From the NCBI RefSeq assembly GCF_052857255.1, contig NC_135507.1:76131850-76195849 (forward strand): 64,000 nucleotides of DNA. Direction: 5' to 3'. The stretch is from Amblyomma americanum. Lineage: Eukaryota > Arthropoda > Arachnida > Ixodida > Ixodidae. Made by a program: the position numbers and the translations under genes. This document shows positions 43,713-55,890 of this stretch, piece after piece. The stretch's first letter is position 1; the number at the start of each line of letters is the position of its first letter. The notes under the pieces were generated by a model that saw only the letters and a program-made list of their open reading frames with translations, did not search any database and was not told the origin of the DNA.

Positions 43713-45500
43713 TTGGGAGCGGACGACAGCTTCACGTCTACTTTTTCTCCCGGCCAGGGGTCTTCCCCTTGGTCTGCATATCTTCCTCAATGCCAGCTCC
43801 CAATTGATCTCTTTTTACGCAGTGAAGTTTCGAGCATTCCGGTCGGTTTAGTGCCTTCCGATGGCGGTGCTATCTCACTGAACAAGACGAAGGCAGTACA
43901 GGTGGCTCATCAATCCACATTGAGGCACTTCATGCGCATTACTGATGTCCGGCAGTTCGGCAGGGGTGGTATTTTGTGCAGGTCACTGGATAAGGACTGT
44001 ATTGAAGACGTGCTGAATTGTATGTCCTTCGCCAATCACCCAGTGAGCGCATTCATTCCGCTTTATCTAGTGTGTTCCAAAGGCTTAGTCCGAGGGGTCG
44101 ACTTTCGATTGAGCTCTATAGAAACAGTTGAGAACCTCTCGCCTTCGGGAAAGATTGCTGTCCATCGATGCAGCAGGATGGTCGACGGAGTAAAAATCCC
44201 TACGGAGTCCGTCATTGCCACATTTGCAGCAATATCTTGCCCGTCAGTTGTCCTTAACTTAAGCTGAACTCTTTTCGTTAGCCTCCACGTTTCTGCCCCG
44301 TAGGTGAGTACCGGTAAGATTATGCTGTTGTACACTTTCCTCTTGAGGGAAATTGGTAAACTGCCACTCATGATCTGCAAGAATTTGCCATATGCACTCC
44401 ACCCCATTCTTATCCTTCTAGTTATCTCCCTCTCATGATCCGGATCAGCTGTCACTACCTGCCATAAGTAGACGTATTCCGGCACAATTTCTAGGCTCTC
44501 GCTGCCAATTGTGAACTGTTGTTCCCTTGCTAGGCTGTTGAACATTAAGTTGGTTTTCTGCATGTTAATTTTTAGACCCATCGATCTGCTCTGCCTGTCT
44601 AACTCGTTGATCATGATTTGCAGTTTACCTCCTGAGTGACTCAGCAAGGCAATGTCATCAGCAAATCTCAGATTATTTAGGTATTCTCCATTTATTCTTA
44701 TTTCCAACTGTTCCCAATTCAGGCCTCAAAATACCTCCTGCAAACATGCGGTGAACAACATTGGCGAGATCGTGTCTCCTTGCCTGACGCCCTTCTTTAT
44801 TGGAATTTTATTGCTGACTTTATGGAGGACTTTAGTAGCTGTGCAGTTGCTATATATATCTTCCAGTATTTTGACATAAGGCTCTTCTACCCCCTGATTA
44901 CGCAATGCCTATATGACTGCTGAGGTTTCCACTTAACGTTAAGAGATCGGAAGCGGGCAGAGTGGGTGAGGGAACAAACACGGGTTAATGACATCCTAGT
45001 CGAAATCAAGAGAAAGAAATGGGCTTGGGCACGGCATGTAATGCGAAGGCAAGATAACCGCTGGTCTTTAAGGGTAACGGAGTGGGTTCCAAGAGAAAGT
45101 AAGCGTAGCAGGGGGCGGCAGAAGGTTAGATGGGCGGATGAGATTAAGAAGTTTGCAGGCAAAGGGTGGATGCAGCTGGCAAAGGATAGGGTTAATTGGA
45201 GAGACATGGGAGAGGCCTTTGCCCTGCAGTGGGTGTAATAAAGCTGATGATGATGATGATTGCCTGTCAGAGATACAGGTGTGGTCATTGGTATTTAGAG
45301 CAGATGCTTTTAATTCTCGGCCCCTTCAGTGCCAAAACTGCTGGCGATTTGGCCACAGCGGCAAAGCCTGCAAATCGGCCTTATGCTGCTGTGCTTGTGG
45401 GGAAGGTCATGGCAGAGAGGAATGTCCCGAACAGCAAGAGAAATGTTTGTGTAGTGGTGCTCACCCTGCTGATTCGCCTATCTGTTCTGCATGAGCATAA
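43713..45500 (+). pseudogene. LINE C ORF1 split by the RTE insertion
   Basis: Before the insertion (43713-44247) the frame encodes a Gag-like protein with QFGRGGILCRSL, FANHPVSAFIPL and ESVIATFAAISCPS. After it (45271-45500) it continues EIQVWSLVFRADAFN and a run of CCHC knuckles: CQNCWRFGHSGKACKS, CCACGEGHGREEC, CLCSGAHPADSPIC. Comparison with LINE A (SSCPSELKVW) shows that the two parts join directly. It is an RNA-binding nucleoprotein in the intact family, and with three knuckles it is better preserved than in LINE A. Upstream of residue 35 the frame has no certain start. Confidence 0.8.
44248..45260. mobile_element. RTE-type LINE fragment with internal inversion
   Basis: The target duplication is TGCCCGTCAG (44238-44247) and TGCCTGTCAG (45261-45270). 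The first part (about 44930-44248) reads on the minus strand as RT: KKGVRQGDTISPMLF, LRFADDIALLSHSG, DRQSRSMGLKIN and LPVLTYGAETW. The second part (about 44940-45238) reads on the plus strand as the C-terminal domain: RVNDILVEIKRKKWAWARHV, DNRWSLRVTEW and RWADEIKKFAGKGW, ending LQWV, stop and a (GAT)n tail. A 5' part inverted relative to the 3' part in one insertion is the signature of twin priming. Confidence 0.9.
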
Positions 45501-46089
45501 GAAGTTCAGGTGCTCGAGCTTACGGAGAAGTGCAGATGCATGCAGAGAGAAGCTTTTGCCGCAGTCAAGGAGAGGGCCTCAGGCTACTCTAGTGTGACTG
45601 CCAAATGCCCACCCATGATGAATGCCAGTTGGTCCCAGGCTATTACAGCAGCAGTTGAGAAAGCTGTGGATAGCAATGGAGGACATTATGAAAGGCAATG
45701 AATGGCATTATGGAAACTGTACCCACGTGCATTTCGCAGGTAATACCTACCCAGATGACCAATATGCGGCAGGTGCCCACTGCTCCGCTCTTGCTTTCTT
45801 TGGTTTGGGAAGCTGCTCCTCCTTCTGTGGTAATCAATTGCGCTCCACAGCGCCAAAAACAATATGAGCAACAAAAGACCTCTCAGGCATCTCCGAACAG
45901 CATTATGGACGCATCCTCTATGGACTGTGTGGATATGGAGTCTGATTTCTGTGCCCAGAAGCAAAGTGGGTCTCCGACGATTGCAGGTCCATTTTGCCTC
46001 CAGTCAAAGACAAAGAAAAGTAACGCTAGTCAAAATCCTAAGACCAGGATTCTAGAAAAGGCAGTCCCAGCTGCGGCACTCCCGTCAAG

Positions 46090-49000
46090 ATAGGTTTCTT
46101 AAGTGTACTCCAGTGGAATTGCCAATCTATATTCTCAGCTTCAACAGATTTAAATTCCCTATGCACTGAGCTTCTATCAGATTAAATTGCATTACCGGAA
46201 ACATGGCTAACTACAAATTTCAATTATCATCTTAAGAATTACCGTTCGTTCCAGTTTGACCAGTCATCAGAAGGGGGAGGGTTGTTAGTGCTCATTTCTA
46301 CAAAGTTTTGTCACAGGGCATGCATTTCTTTCCAACATGCGGACAATGAAAGTGAAATACTTGCAGCTGACCTCGGTGTCCCACGACAACAGCTCTTTAT
46401 GGTAGCTAATGCATATTTCCCGTCTGGTGTGCATGACACTAGGCCCCTTGACTCATTCATGTCTAGTAGCCGTTCTCAGGTTTTATTATTTAGAGACTTC
46501 AATTCACACCATATGTGACATGGGGGTTTAAAAGACAACTTTCGTTCTAGACTATTTGATTAGGTTTCTGACAACTTGATCGGCAACAATTCCAGATTGC
46601 CTATGTTTGTTCGGAGTCAATGCCACTCTGCCTTCGATTTAACTTTTTCCTTCCCAGGAGTCTGTTATGTCTTGGGTGCCTGTTGACTGTGCAACAAACA
46701 GGGATCATCTAAAGATTAATTTCAAGATTGCGTGTAAATTAACTCTTCCTGAGCGACATCAGCGCATGTTAATAAATTACAGTTGCTTTAAAGACACGCT
46801 AAAATCTGCTCTCCAAATCACTTCAGACCCTTGCGCTGAGACAAGTGCCGAAAGCAAGGCTACACATCTATGTTCAGTACTGGACCACGCAAGGCGAAAG
46901 TGAATTTTTGGTTAAGGTAACCAAGGATGCAATCGCGTGAGTGCACGCGTGCACATAGACGATGGAAAGCAGCTTGGAAGAAACTTCTCATCATTCAATG
47001 CCCAAAAAATTGGTTGGATTATAAGTATGTTGCAGCAACATTTAAGCGCACTGTCTCTGGTGCGAAAGAGTGTAATACTAATCACTGATTTCCTTTTGCA
47101 ATCAGGAAATAAACAAGCTTTGTTTAATTTCATGAGGCGCAACAAGGTGTTACACTGGCTGTCAACATTGAATCCCGCGTTCAGTCCCCTGCTGACATCG
47201 CAAAGGCCTTAGAGTCCCCTGCTGACATCGCAAAGGCCTTAGAGTCCCCTGCTGACATCGCAAAGGCCTTAGAGGACATTGCGTGTGGTCTAGAGCTTTG
47301 CTTTACATCCGCTCTACCTTCTCCAGCTATATTCACATGCACCTCAAGTGAGGTCAACGAGGTCTCTATGACTGAGCTGTCACAAATCGTTCTGCGCTTA
47401 TCCCCAGCGGCTCCTGGCCCTGATAAGGTCACTTCATCTATGATCAAAATTTTGTTCAATGACTCTCCTGCAGACCTGTTGGCTCTAGTTAACGGTTCTA
47501 TTAAACGTCCTTGGATAACTCATGAGTGGCGTCTTGCTGAAATAGTTCCATTGCTTAGAATGCAAAAGGAGGGATTAACTTTAGACAACATACACCCTAT
47601 TTCAATAACATCGAACCTAGTGAAATTGGTGGAAAAAGTCCTTCTCAGCCATGTCATGTTATTCATTTCGAAGAATGCTTTGTTGAATCTGTGTCAAATT
47701 GGTTTCAGGCTGGGTTGTTCAATTTGGTGTGCTTATACTGACCTAGAGTCGTATTAAATTCGCTCGCAATAGAAAACAGTTTGCTGCGCTTGTCACTTTG
47801 GATGTCAGCAAACCATACTACAGCGTTGCGCACTCGGCTCTTGTGACTCAGATTACAAGAACTCAACTTTCCAAGCTATTTTGTAGCCTGGATTTCTGCT
47901 TTTTTGGAAAATAGTGAAATTTATTGCTGCCAAAATGGTGTTTCCTGCAGGAAATTTCAATAGACAAGGGGTGTACTGCAAGGATCAGTTCTCTCCCCTG
48001 TTCTTTTTAACATTTTTCTAAGCCTAATTTCATGCATTCAGAATGTGAAAAATTACGTGTACGCCGACGATATTGCATTTTTGCATAAGCATAAGCAGGC
48101 GACAGTCACACTCTATCGATCCCTGCCATATTACCTCAATGTTCTTCACAACTGGTTAGGAAGAATTCTTCGGTCCCTCAATGTAATAAAATTCGCATTG
48201 TTAGTATTTCCTGTTTCTGTTCCTGTAAATACCTGCCTGGTCTATAAGAAATATCAATTCCTCAAGTTCAGGCGGTGAAGTATCTCGGAGTTATATACGA
48301 CTCTAGTCTATCCTCGCAGCCACACATTGAGCAGGTTTCGGCAAAAGGAGTTCGGGACACTGGCATCCCACGCAGGATTCGTAGTGCTAGGTCAGGCACG
48401 AGAAGGCATACACTTCTGATTTATAAAATGCACGCCCTTCCAATTCAAGAGTTCGGCTGTGTTTTATTCTCAGGAGCTCCTGCCAATAAACTTCACCCTC
48501 TTGTGCTCTTGGAGCGTCAGGCGTTGCGCCTGTGTCTGGGGCTTCCAAAGTATGTCGCCAATGCTGTTCTGCACCTTGAGGCGCGAATCCCATCGTTATC
48601 AGCTAGGTTTCGCCTTTTAACAGTTCAAACATTTTTAAAATTGTGCGGCTCACCTCTTCTCGCCTCCAGTATATTTGTTAGTCAACCTTCCGCCTTTTTT
48701 ACTGCCATTTGGTCTCGTTTTCATACTCCGCAGATATGTTTCCTGCAGTCCCTCCTTAATCCCATAAACATTCATTTCACAGATGTCCGCCAAATGTATA
48801 ACTCATCTTCTGTCCAGATTGAATTCGATGACATTTTCCCATCTAATGCAAAGCAGCAGCCCTTTCCTCATCTTCAGGGTCTGTTGCAGGACCACCTAAG
48901 GTCCTTTCCCTCTCATCTTCTTATTGGTACCGATGCCTCGCAGGATAGCGAAAAGGCAGGTGTGGGAATTTTTTCGCCTTCACTGGGTTGGTCTTTTTCT

Positions 49001-49790
49001 CTCAGTCTTCCTGACTTCACTCCGATTTATCTGGCTGAATTGTTAGCAGTAATCTTAGCCTTACGAAAATTAGAAACTACCGTTTCCCGGGTTGTGGTAA
49101 TGACGGACTCTCTGTCCATTTGCTCTTCATTATCACCCACTGCGCCTCGAACATTACACCTTTAAGTTCCTGATTCCGCCCCATCTAAATTTGGTAAGGT
49201 TGTTTTGGGTACCAGGTCACATGGGCTGTCACTTAAATGAGGTTGCAGATTCCTTAGCAAGGGCCTATCTACGGCCCAATTAATGCTGTCCTACCAACCT
49301 GTGCATATGCAGCAGCAGTGAGGTTTCGCAGCTACGCAATTCAGGAATTTGCTGCCTCGGCTCTTACATCATCTCCCCAATATCAGCATTTTTTGGATCC
49401 TTGGAATAGCAAAGACTGGTGCTCGCGCACACTTGAGGTCTCTTTCACGCATTTGCTTTGCCAGGTTCCCCTTCTAAATTTCTGCCTTCAAAGATCCGGC
49501 CTGGCGGTTTCCCCATTTTGCCCTTTTTGCGCCGAACCTGAGACAATAGATCACTTCCTGCTGTTCTGCAGCCGCATTTCTCATTTGAGGAAGCGTCTTT
49601 TGCAAATTCCATTTCATCAACTGGGTTCGCCTGTGTCCTCTGCGGTTCTTTCCATCGGCGCTTCTTTGCTTGGACGAAGCGACAGGATTGTGCATGCGCT
49701 CTGCCGTGCAAAATTTCCTTCAAGAAATGCAGTGACTCCCATTCTAATTTCTTTTTCCCACTCTCAGTCAGTACGACATTGAAACATTAC
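46090..49790 (+). pseudogene. LINE C ORF2 (endonuclease, RT, RNase H, Cys/His end)
   Basis: Broken frames give the endonuclease (VLQWNCQS, ETWLTTNF, GGGLLVLIS, ANAYFPSGVHD, then FRDFNSH where GDFN is usual; 46096-46730). RT follows (PAAPGPDKVTSSMIK 47400, RLGCSIWCAYTDLE 47705, YVYADDIAFL 48057). A long open part (48275-49165) covers KYLGVIYDS, ERQALRLCLGLP and an RNase H start (LIGTDASQDSEKAGVGIF, YLAELLAVILAL, VMTDSLSICSS). After a frame change come ALTSSPQYQHF and the C-terminal CPFCAEPETIDHFLLFC (49318-49782). It is parallel to LINE A and of the same family. It carries a threefold 30-bp repeat at 47183. Confidence 0.85.
47183..47272 (+). repeat. three tandem 30-bp repeats inside LINE C
   Basis: Three identical units (starts 47183, 47213 and 47243) encode SPADIAKALE in frame three times. 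LINE A has a single equivalent (PEDAKKQLDQIA), so the triplication occurred after the copies split. Confidence 0.9.
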
Positions 49791-49990
49791 AGACGTTGTA
49801 TACTATTATTCACATTAAGCCATTGTCCCGTCTTCAATCTCAAAGTTAACAGGACCCCTGTCCTTGCGTCTTCCAATCTATCAGCCTACATGCCGTTGCC
49901 GCTTTCCTGTATCCAGCAATTAACCACCTGTGTCTTGGCCACTCCTCCACAGTGGGTATGTGCCTGCATTGTTTGAGGCCTACTTACCTA

Positions 49991-50110
49991 CTTGTCTTAG
50001 TCTATGGCTCCTCTGCTGTCTCTTTCTGTATATATTTTACTACACAGATTTACCACACACACCCTTGTGTCATCTTAGTTAAATTTCTCTTTGTAGCTGC
50101 ACGTTCTAAG
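49991..50110. other. short spacer after LINE C
   Basis: Nothing recognised. Confidence 0.3.
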
Positions 50111-50793
50111 ACATTCTGACCTAGCTTCAAAGAGTGGGGACCTGCCTCCTTCCTGACCTGCTGTTTATAGTATCGATATAGTTCTACACTATGCTTCTTT
50201 TCCATTGAATTTATCAAAATTTAACTTCTGCATTTTTAACCTGTCGTTTAACGCTCTTTCTTTCTCCGTCCTCGTGTCTGGCAAAATTACTGGTTAGCTT
50301 TCTAGTTATTTTTCACCAGTGTGAGTAAATGTTCTATTTAAACACCTTAGGTTCCCACCTGTTATCCAATTTCCTCAGGCATTCTTCGTATAGCATTTTG
50401 CTGAGCTTGCTGTGCTTCGAATGATGCCCAGCCAATATCCCCCTCTAGTGCCTCATTTGTGGTTTTCCCGTGGGCACCTAGTGCTAATCTTCCAACAGCC
50501 CTCTGACTTACTTCCAATCTCGACTGAACTTCTGCCCTTAAGTACAGAACCGCATTCCCTAAAGCAAGCCCCGGCACCATTAATCATTTCCAAATACATC
50601 TCAGTACTTCGTATTGATGGTCAGTGCCACCTGCGGAAGAAAAGTATAAACGGGGACGCTGACCGCTGCACTCGCTGCTTTTGCCACTATATCGCGAGCG
50701 TATCACCTGCACTGTGGCTTCAGGAAGATCGGCGAGATAGACGCGCGCTTGAGCAAAATGAACTAAATTAAAGGGGAGAAACTCATTAGTCAC
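50110..50793 (-). pseudogene. LINE C-terminal fragment on -
   Basis: On the minus strand short frames read YLADLPEATVQVI (about 50730), then LEVSQRAVGRLALGAHGKTTNEALEGDIGWASFEAQ (50560-50430), then KQQVRKEAGPH near 50160. The VGRLALGAH...GWASFEA pattern is one I associate with the region after RT in a tick LINE family different from A, B and the RTE copy. Many stops; it is a dead fragment. The family is not certain. Confidence 0.5.
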
Positions 50794-52031
50794 GTGTACT
50801 CTTTCGAACAGGAGATTGAAAAGGACAAGGCACGTTTGATTGCGAAGTGCGTTAATCTACTATTTAATCATGTGTCAAAATACTACGAAACGGCGAGTTC
50901 GTTGCTTTCTTTTTTTAAGTCACGACCTTACTAAAGGAAATTGCGTATATTCGAAGAAATAAACGGAGGTGAGAAAAATAATGTTTCTGCTCAGGCAAGC
51001 ATACGAAGTTTGGTACACAGGTCGTGCTCCCAGCACTGAGACAATGATGAGCTGAGCTCGGCGAAACCAGGGATGCTACTCCTGATTTACGTTTCTCCAC
51101 GATGCTTGCAACGCAGTTCTTTGAGACTATTCTGAACTTGGCGTGAATGTGGCATTTCGTGTGTGCGATGCCGGACCACAGGTACGCTGTTGTATCACGC
51201 ATGCGACATTGTGAAGAACCGAGGAACGTGACAGCACGATTTGTGTGTTAATAGCGAAATAACAAAATTAAAAAGAAAGAAATCAAACAAAAATGCACAA
51301 TTACAAGTCAATCTTTACAAGCTGTATCAGGATGTATAAGGCTGGAGCTTTACAACGTACGCAGTAATCACCCCACACGATCTCCTTGCCATCCTACTTA
51401 CTAATTAAAGCCTCTTGGCATATGTTTACGGAGAAATGAGCTTAGTAGTGATGGCAGCTGTAGTAGCATGTAGAAGGCGACGAAAGTGAGCAATAATTAC
51501 CGCAGTCGTCGCATCTCGTTTTTTATTAACCCGTGCACTGTTGTGCCAGTCTATGACACAACAGTACTTCGCACCTATACCCCATCCCATAACTAACTTG
51601 CAGCACTACAAAAGGTAGAGACCTCCTCAGCCAATCAGCAGGGCACGTTAAACATGTTCATCCATGTCTAGTCCTGCTCGTGGTTAGAAAAGAGCGGAAA
51701 TCGACCCAGTCTACGTATCATAAGCATATGCACGCTTACGTATATTGTTACACCATTTGTCAAATTCCTATTTTCAGTTCAGCATATTCAAATGGGCACG
51801 CAAGGATGATGATGATGTCATGGTCACATCCTTTGCAACGGGTGGACATCTGGTACCAGAGTGCCACCAAAATGTAAACAAAAAGTAAAAAAAAACAAAA
51901 ACAAACAACAAAGTAAACGGATAGCATACAATGCGGCAATGGGCACCATCATTCGTCATAAGCAAAGAGGCTATCTCCTAGATCATAAGCTCAGCCCAGA
52001 GGCACCAACTGGTTGTTAGAACAAGAATGTA

Positions 52032-52107
<76 letters not shown>

Positions 52108-53100
52108 ATTTTTCTCGGACCGAATATCCAAAAATTTAAAATAAAGAGAACTTGTCACTACTTTATTTTGCTATAACCGCAATGAGATGCAGGAAAAGCC
52201 CAGTGGACCATTTACGGCCATGAATGTGCAAAAAACTTGCAGTAAGACGCGAGGGGTCCTGCTTCAAAGGGGGCCACAAATTTGAAAACAGTGTTTGAAT
52301 GTTTGCCACATACGAACTTTAAAGCACGCTATCCCATGCAATCATTACTTTTTTTTACCAGCACTATTTTCTGCAGCGTTGGAACAATGCCTGTGCACTA
52401 ATCGTAGCTTTCGTAGTGCTGCAAGGAAATACTGAGATGGAGTATGGACATCGAGATGTTGAATGTAGACCGAGAGGTGCAAGACTTAAATGACAGAGCG
52501 TGCAAGTTGCTGTTTCATCACAAGCTACTTGTAGCTGTTAAAGCTTTTTGCGCTGTTAAAGATAGAGCTCTCTTGTCCAATTAGGGCCAAGGAAGACGAC
52601 AAATAGTCCCTGAGATATCTGTGCAGCGTGGTGACTATTTCTCAAGCAATTATTGCAATGATTGGAAAGATATTTCAGTACGGTGCATCGCAAGTACAGG
52701 AAGTGTTTCATCCACTAGTTAAATTGGAAGACAAACTCCACATGAACACAGCACTGCGGAGTCCTGTAGAGAAGTGGTGTCGCCGCCGGTCGCCTCCTGC
52801 GAGCAGCAGCTGGAGACTAGTGCTTATTTTTCCCCAGGGATGGAGCCACTAGTCGCGGAGGTAAAGCAGTGCAGGAACACTTTTTGTAGGGCACGGGGTT
52901 GCGATCGGCTTAGATCGGCGCTCTAACACCTTGTGAGATAGAGGATAAGTTCTGGTGGAAGCAGGGCTGACGAGAGGATGCGATCATGCCGCAATAAACA
53001 AGCATATCCAGCATGCCAGATAGAGCAACACCAAAACCTGCCAAATCGAGTCACCCCTCGTTTACTAAAAATGGCCACCATGAAGTCACCTTGAATAACC
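50794..53100. other. no gene recognised
   Basis: This is mixed AT-rich sequence. 51800-51900 contains GGATGATGATGATGTCATGG and an A-rich run (51880-51910) that may be the tail of some retroelement. 52760-52930 is GC-richer, with nothing identifiable. Confidence 0.4.
52036..52103. repeat. (TA)n microsatellite with short (TG) start
   Basis: A tract of TATATA about 65 bp long is preceded by GTATGTGTGTG. Confidence 0.95.
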
Positions 53101-55890
53101 TAGTGTGGCAGTCTACACGAGCGACAACAGGACGAAACAAGTAAACATGTCTGGAGTCCGACACATTCAATGCCACCCGGGCTGAAGTGCGTGGACAGTG
53201 GACACCATCAAAAACCCTGCTGAAAAAAGTGGAAAACAGCCCGCATGGAACACAGATGAATTCCCACTAAGGGCACGCAATGGCAAAGGATGGAGCGCAC
53301 CAAGTAGTCATCTTTGGTGATTTGGTAACAACACGCATTCCGTGTGAACCAGAGCTAAACATGACAATATGCTGTAATATGCAGTGAACTAGAACGAAGA
53401 CACTAGTCATGGAATTTCATTCCGTGAAACCTGCACCTCTCATGAACTACTGCTGATGAGCATGCGAAACTGTGCACATAGAGCACATTCTCACTAAGTG
53501 CCCGTGGAGGCAGTCTGCTGCTGATGATGGAGCGTGCCAAGCCTCCATGTTTGTGGTCCTGGTGACAATGTACAATATTGTCACCGACAAATGTAGCAGG
53601 AAGCACAGCCATTCACCGGGATGAGGCTCGCCGAACAGCCGCGCTCATTTGAGACAAAGACGACGCTCGGCCACGCGCTGAGAGACAAGGTTCGGTTACC
53701 AGTTGGCGCCGGCAGTGTCAGCAGTGTGGCATCATATATTCACTGCTAAACAGAACGCTAAAAACAACACTTAATACGCAGTTATAATGGTCCCTTGAAT
53801 GGATTGATGATACAATTGAAAGTTACTGCCGAATGGAATTTATTACTTCTCATGAAACCCTGAGTAAAAGCATGCGGAACACTGCGCATGGAGCACACAT
53901 TTCCACTGTGAGGATGTGGAGGCAGTCTGGAGGCGGTACTGGAGCGTGCCATGTAGCCTTGTTTGTGGCCTCTGTGACAATACGTACTCACTGCGAACCG
54001 GAACACTAAACATGACACTCAGTACGCCTCAATGAGACGCGCTCTGGATGTAGGCCGAACCTAGTCTAAGTGATGAGAACCTGAACCTACAAAAAAATCC
54101 TGAAAACCATGCAAATGCATGCATACATAAGAAAAACACGTTCCCAATGAGAGGCAAAAGTGGTAGATTCCTGAAAATTATAGGGCTCACACTTCATACG
54201 CTGTAATGGGCACTGCAAAGAATTGATGGTAAATCAATGGGTGTGTACATGATAGATGACAAATTGAAGATCACTGCCCAAGAGAATTTCATTATGTCTA
54301 GACTGTGCCACTCAATTAAACCTGCAAAGAACAATGCAATACAGTGTACGACAAGAACACATACCAACTGAGAGCCTGTGGTGGAAGTCTAGTGGCGATG
54401 ATAGAGCGTGCCAAGTAGCCATGTTTGGGGTACCGGTGACAATTTGCATTCACTGTCAGCCGGAACCCTAAACACGATACTTTACACACTGTAATTGCAC
54501 TGCAAGGGATTGATGGTAAATAAGGCCACAGTGAAACAAAATTGCATTACTTGTAAGGTCTGCCTCTCATGAAACCATGCAGAAAAACATGGAAGAGTGC
54601 ACAAAGCTTGTGGTGTTTATTCCTGCTGCAAATCGTGCAAAGAAACTAACACATTGCCACTGCGAGTCCTTGGTGGCAGCGTACTGGCGATGGAGCGCAC
54701 CAATACGCAATAATGGCCACGCTCCGGTTTGAAAGTGCAATTCAATATCAGTGATGAACAACACTTCATAAGCTTAAACAGCAGCTATAAAAAACCCCGC
54801 TGAAAAGCATGCATATGGAAGAAAAACACAATCCCAATGAGAGGCCATAGTGGTAGCTGCCTAGCGATGGTGGAGTGCACCAATTAGCCGTGTTCGAGGT
54901 ACTGGTAGCATCATGTAGTCACTGTCAGCCAGAACCTCGAACATGACACTTAATACGCAATAATGGGCCGCGCTCTGGTTTGAAGGCGCAATTCAATATA
55001 AGTGATGAGACTTCATAAGCTCTAACCAGCACCTATGAAAAATCCTGCAGCAAAGCATGCAAAATAGTGTGAATGAAACTTACACATTCCCAATGAGCGA
55101 CCATGATCGTTGTTTCCTGACGAAGACAGGACAGACCAAGTAGCCATGTTTAGGACCCCGGTGTGCAGATAGCTGGCGATGGAGCGCACCAAGTCAGCAT
55201 GTTTGGGGTACCGGTGACAATATGTAGTCACTGTCAAACAGAACCCTAAACACGTCACTTAGTACGCTGTGATGGGCCGCGCTCTGGTATGAAGGCGCAA
55301 TTCAATATCAGTGATTGAAGACACTTCATAAGCTCTAAGCAGCACCTGAGACTGTGGTGGAAGTCCATTGGAGGGGATGTAGCGTACCAAGTACCATGTT
55401 TGGGGCACCTGTGGCAATCTGCATTCATTGTCAGCCGGAACCCTAAATGCGACACTTCATACCCTGTAATGGGCACTGCAAAGGATTGGAGGGAAAACAA
55501 GTCGCAGTGGAACAGAATTGCATTAGCTGTAAACTGCCTCTTATGATACCCTAAAAAAAAATGTAAAGTGCACAAAGCTCGAGGTGTTCACCTTGCTGCA
55601 AAGCATGCAAAAGAGTGCGAATAAACACATTCCCACTGCAAGCCAGTGGTTGCAGTATACTGGTGACAATGGTGCACGGCAGGTAGCCACGTCTGTGTCC
55701 CCGGTGACAATTTGCAATAATGGGACGCGCTCTGGTTCGAAGGCGGAATCCAATATAAGTGATGCGACTTCATAACCTCTAACCTGCGCCTATAAAAAAT
55801 CCTGCTGAAAATGATGCAGCAGCAGGCGTATGGGAACAACACATTACCAATGAGAGGCAATGGCAGTAGGTTGCTGCATCAAGTAGCCAT

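Larger units (their letters stand above)
43556..49990 (+). mobile_element. LINE C: I-group LINE, head to tail behind LINE A
   Basis: This is a second copy of the LINE A family, beginning within about 150 bp of the LINE A tail and ending at GTTTGAGGC near 49975. It holds ORF1, endonuclease, RT, RNase H and the C-terminal Cys/His cluster, interrupted by an RTE insertion at 44248-45260. The exact 5' end is not clear. Confidence 0.75.
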
